A DNA stretch of 64,000 nt from Trichopria drosophilae. Lineage: Eukaryota > Arthropoda > Insecta > Hymenoptera > Diapriidae. Position 1 is the stretch's first letter. Each line of letters begins with the position of its first letter. Shown piece by piece: positions 60,840 through 64,000 of this stretch. A program made the position numbers and the translations under genes. The DNA is taken from contig CM059582.1 of the NCBI GenBank assembly GCA_030407085.1, positions 18,147,501 through 18,211,500 of the forward strand, read 5' to 3'. Below the pieces are notes generated by a model. It had not been told where the DNA came from and made no database searches. It saw nothing but the letters and a program-made list of their open reading frames with translations.

Positions 60840-63759
60840 GGTTTTTTAATGCAAGACTTTTTATTTATGTCCGACCACATTCAAAGATGCCGGTAGGAAT
60901 TGAATTCCAATCATACCAAGATTTGGAGATTTTTCCTTGTAGGTGTTCTAGTAGTTTCCGGGGGAAGGGGACAATGATTCTTCACAGCATATATGAGTCA
61001 ATAAACATCAACATACGATCTTCAGTGGTTATGATCAGCAACCAATCATTATATTTTCGTTGGCAATGATGCAAGCTTGGAGTTACTATTCCCAATTTAC
61101 TGAAATAGGAACTGTTGTTTTAAAGCCTTAATGTGTATTAAAGGATGTTTAATTTTAACCTTGCGTTTTGTTAACATTCGAAGTAGTCCGCATTTTATAC
61201 GACTGGGTGGCCTTCTTACAGGTCGCCATTATTTCCGTTTTTCGACAGTTGAGTTCCATTACACCATAATCGACAGAGCATCGTTTTCGAGCACGTTGCG
61301 AGCTATGCGCTTCGAGAAAAATCGTATACACGGAAAATCTCTTGGAAGATGAACGCCACCTAACGGAGTTACGGAACCTCCCCTCCCCTTTGGCTGGTCA
61401 TTTCACCCGAGTTTGGAGGCGTGACATTCCCAAAACTCTGGAAAGTCGGCAAAGCTAAAACGCGGGAAACTTACTGCGCCGAGAAAAAAAGCAATGACCA
61501 CATCGAGAATGGGTATATGAAACCCTAAGACTTCTAACGTCGCATAAAGAATGCGAAGGTTGAGATATTCGACTTAATTTATATTTTAATGGCTAATCAT
61601 TAGAACTTTTGTTATATTTCATGGTTATGAGAACAAAATATACAGAGACAGTATTCAGAATCTTTCTATAGTCTAATGTTTTTCACATCTTAAGTTAGAA
61701 TTAAATAACTAGATTCGATTCGAGAGAAACTGAACAAATATACTCAAAAAGAAAATTAGAATAGTAGTCAGATATATGTCATATATTACAATATGTTCCA
61801 GTAGCGTATAATGTTATAACAATTGCACGCAACCATTATAAACATGTATATCTTTCAGTGCAATGTATTTGTGTGATACACAACATTTTAATGCACGAAT
61901 TTCTTTCGCAGAACAAGATAATTATTTCAGCACACATAAAAGGAGTTCGTTGAGTTCAAATCTGATGTTAGTTTTTCAAACTTCCAAATAGCGGATATAA
62001 TATAGTAGACGAATATTTCAAAATTTATTGAATTCGCTTAAGGGGCGGCTAAACTGACTCCGTCGGTAACATCGTGTTCCTAACCTCGAATATTCAAATT
62101 AAACGGAAAGCAAATACATTTTCAAGCTGAAATTTATTTTAGGACGCTTTTACGCATTATTTCCGAGTGTAAGTAAAATTTTAGCGAAATCGGTTTAGAA
62201 ACGAGAGAGAATTCGCAAGAATACATTTTTCTATTAGTCAAACTAATTCCTGCGAAATCTCGCTCATTTCTGAATTGATTTCGCTGAAATTTGACACACA
62301 CTCAGAAAAAATGGATAAAAACGCCCTAAAATAGCAATTCATTATGAATTCCTATTATTTTTTATTGTTCACTCGTGAGTCGTGACATAAATTACCTTGT
62401 TTTCTGATTGCACTGAACTGAACATGAGAATGTGATTCCTACAGAGCGGGAATACTACCGACATGTGTCCAGAGGGCGCTAGATTCCCAACGCGCGAAAT
62501 TGCTGCTGTCAGAATTTGGGAGCGCAGTCTTCCCAAATTCAGAAAGCAGGCGTCAACATAGAAGTTGCGCCGTTTAACTGTGACTGGTGGCCATGCTTTC
62601 TCTATTAGGGCAGTGAATCTCCCAATACATTTTCCGGGTAGGCAAACATCGATGAAGTCGCAAAATATACGAATGCGACGTTAAAAGTGAACTCCCCGAA
62701 AATATATTTGCCTTCACAATTTATGAGTCAACTGTTGCCAAGATGGAGATTGATAAAGAAAAGGATACGGGGGTGGAAAAAGCGAGAAATAAATAGTCAC
62801 CTTGTACATCGCATTAACACGATTTTTTGCTTCGGTCGATTACCTCACCTGTGTGCTGTCTATGAAACGAGTTGCCTTATCAATACTTTGTTAAATATCA
62901 TTCGGTGTAGCGAATGGATACAAAGTCGTTTTATGTTTAGATATTCTTTTTCATTAAAAATGTATTCATACAAATGTTATCACACTCATTCAAGAGTCAA
63001 ATGTATCTAATTGTATGTGTGAATAGGCCGACTTTTGCGCGGGTTCCACTTCGAAGCATGTGATGTCAAGGAATTTGGTACCAGTATGTAATGTTAACCA
63101 CGCCGACCAAAGTTTAGTTATACTATAAACACTATTATCTTTTACTGTGAAACAGGTAATTTACTATTTTCGTATTTGAGAAGTACGACAATATTCTCAG
63201 CATTTAGATGTTACTGCAGTTTCTTAAAAATCATTTGTCCTTCTTATTTATGCTTATAACATTGCATAATTGAAAAATTAAACATTATTAGATTGTCAAG
63301 ACACATTTTTGTGAATTCAACGTTATTCTAAGTGAAATCAGCTAACAATGATGAATTAATCAATTGATATATAATCTCTACTCACTGTTCGAGATGTCCC
63401 TGAGTATTTAAATGTTTCGTCTTAAAAATATTATTGTATATACTAATTAACTAACCTAAAAATTTCTTAGATTATTTGTATAATAAATAGTATTAGCACA
63501 TCTTGTATATTTAGGTAATAGTTAATGAAAAAATCCGTCTTCCTTCGCGATAAGTCGATCAGTTCAAAATTCTTTCTTCGACTTTTATAGAAAAATTTGT
63601 AATATTCGTTTTTATTTATGGTTTCGGAATTACATAAAATATTTGGAAATTTGGTGTAAATATAATATATTAATATCACATGAAGAACATGACATAGTTG
63701 CTTTGAAATGTATACATTAAAATGGCACTAATATTTTGAATATGATATAATTTTCAGAT
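60840..63759. repeat. Right copy of the duplicated spacer block (partner about 47300-49395)
   Basis: Blocks 60840-61090, 61120-61325, 62641-62800, 62804-63180 and 63345-63760 match 47330-47545, 47680-47895, 47895-48065, 48632-49015 and 49030-49395 in order and orientation. The differences are an inserted element at 61327-62640 in this copy and a MITE at 48068-48629 in the other. A poly-G tract has 5 G here against 13 in the other copy. Confidence 0.8.
61327..62640. mobile_element. 1.3-kb inverted-repeat element with TACACGGAAAAT ends
   Basis: The left end TACACGGAAAATCTCTTGG and the right end (complement TACCCGGAAAATGTATTGG) are imperfect inverted copies. The left spacer copy has an uninterrupted site at about 47890-47896, so the insertion is directly visible. 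The target appears to be TA. It has no coding sequence. The ends relate it to the element at 53955-56356. Confidence 0.65.
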
Positions 63760-63810
63760 ATGACGGAAGAAAACACTACACAACCTTCAGAAGATTCGAA
63801 ATTTCTGAAC
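63760..63810 (+). CDS. First coding exon of a fifth FLVCR-like gene (E), continues off the window
   Basis: An ATG after the acceptor-like TTTTCAGAT begins a 17-codon exon reading MTEENTTQPSEDSKFLN, followed by donor GTAAAT. It differs by one residue from exon 1 of gene D. The surrounding sequence is also paralogous to that around 49396. The remaining exons would lie to the right of the window. Confidence 0.65.
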
Positions 63811-64000
63811 GTAAATATAAATTCCTGTAAAGATAAGCATCCTTGTGTGTCTGAAATACGATTTCTATATCATTATAGACAAAGATGATACTGAATGACA
63901 ACGTTTTTTTCTCCACTGATTATTCTAAATTATTTTCAACCTCCCGATTTATAACTATATGATTTGATTATAATATCTACTATTACTTAACTATACTTAT

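Overview
The window looks like insect nuclear DNA. It is AT-rich, its genes are split by GT-AG introns, and it is crowded with small inverted-repeat transposons and decayed non-LTR retrotransposons. The LINE remnants resemble ones common in Hymenoptera, so a hymenopteran is my best guess, but the order is not proven from sequence alone.

Layout. A SMYD-type SET/MYND gene lies on the minus strand at 2470-4386 (four exons found, 3' end not found), next to a foldback element at 1580-2410. From about 5 to 22 kb there are no host genes that I recognise. This stretch holds LINE remnants (6050-7195 plus strand; 20880-21870 minus strand) and one apparently complete DNA transposon at 12194-16464. That transposon has long inverted repeats beginning CACGGTG, flanking TTGC duplications, and an intact two-exon transposase. 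The spacing of its catalytic and zinc residues matches vertebrate RAG1 closely (D416, C435/C438, H607/H612, E633).

From 22 kb to the right edge there is a head-to-tail array of FLVCR-like (SLC49) major facilitator transporter genes on the plus strand: A (22157-27568), B (30191-37565), C (40994-45839), D (49396-59992) and the first coding exon of a fifth gene, E (63760-63810). Each full gene has the same eight coding exons, including a 23-nt microexon, and the same intron phases. C with its downstream DNA and D with its downstream DNA are a recent segmental duplication. Comparing the two copies gives empty and filled sites for three transposon insertions.

The introns and spacers of the array have taken up many elements: a 1.5-kb TA-flanked foldback in B, a 1.17-kb foldback in C, and in D's first intron a broken hAT transposase and nested inverted-repeat elements. 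The transporters probably act independently as paralogous membrane carriers. Nothing suggests that they work with the SMYD gene or with the transposons.
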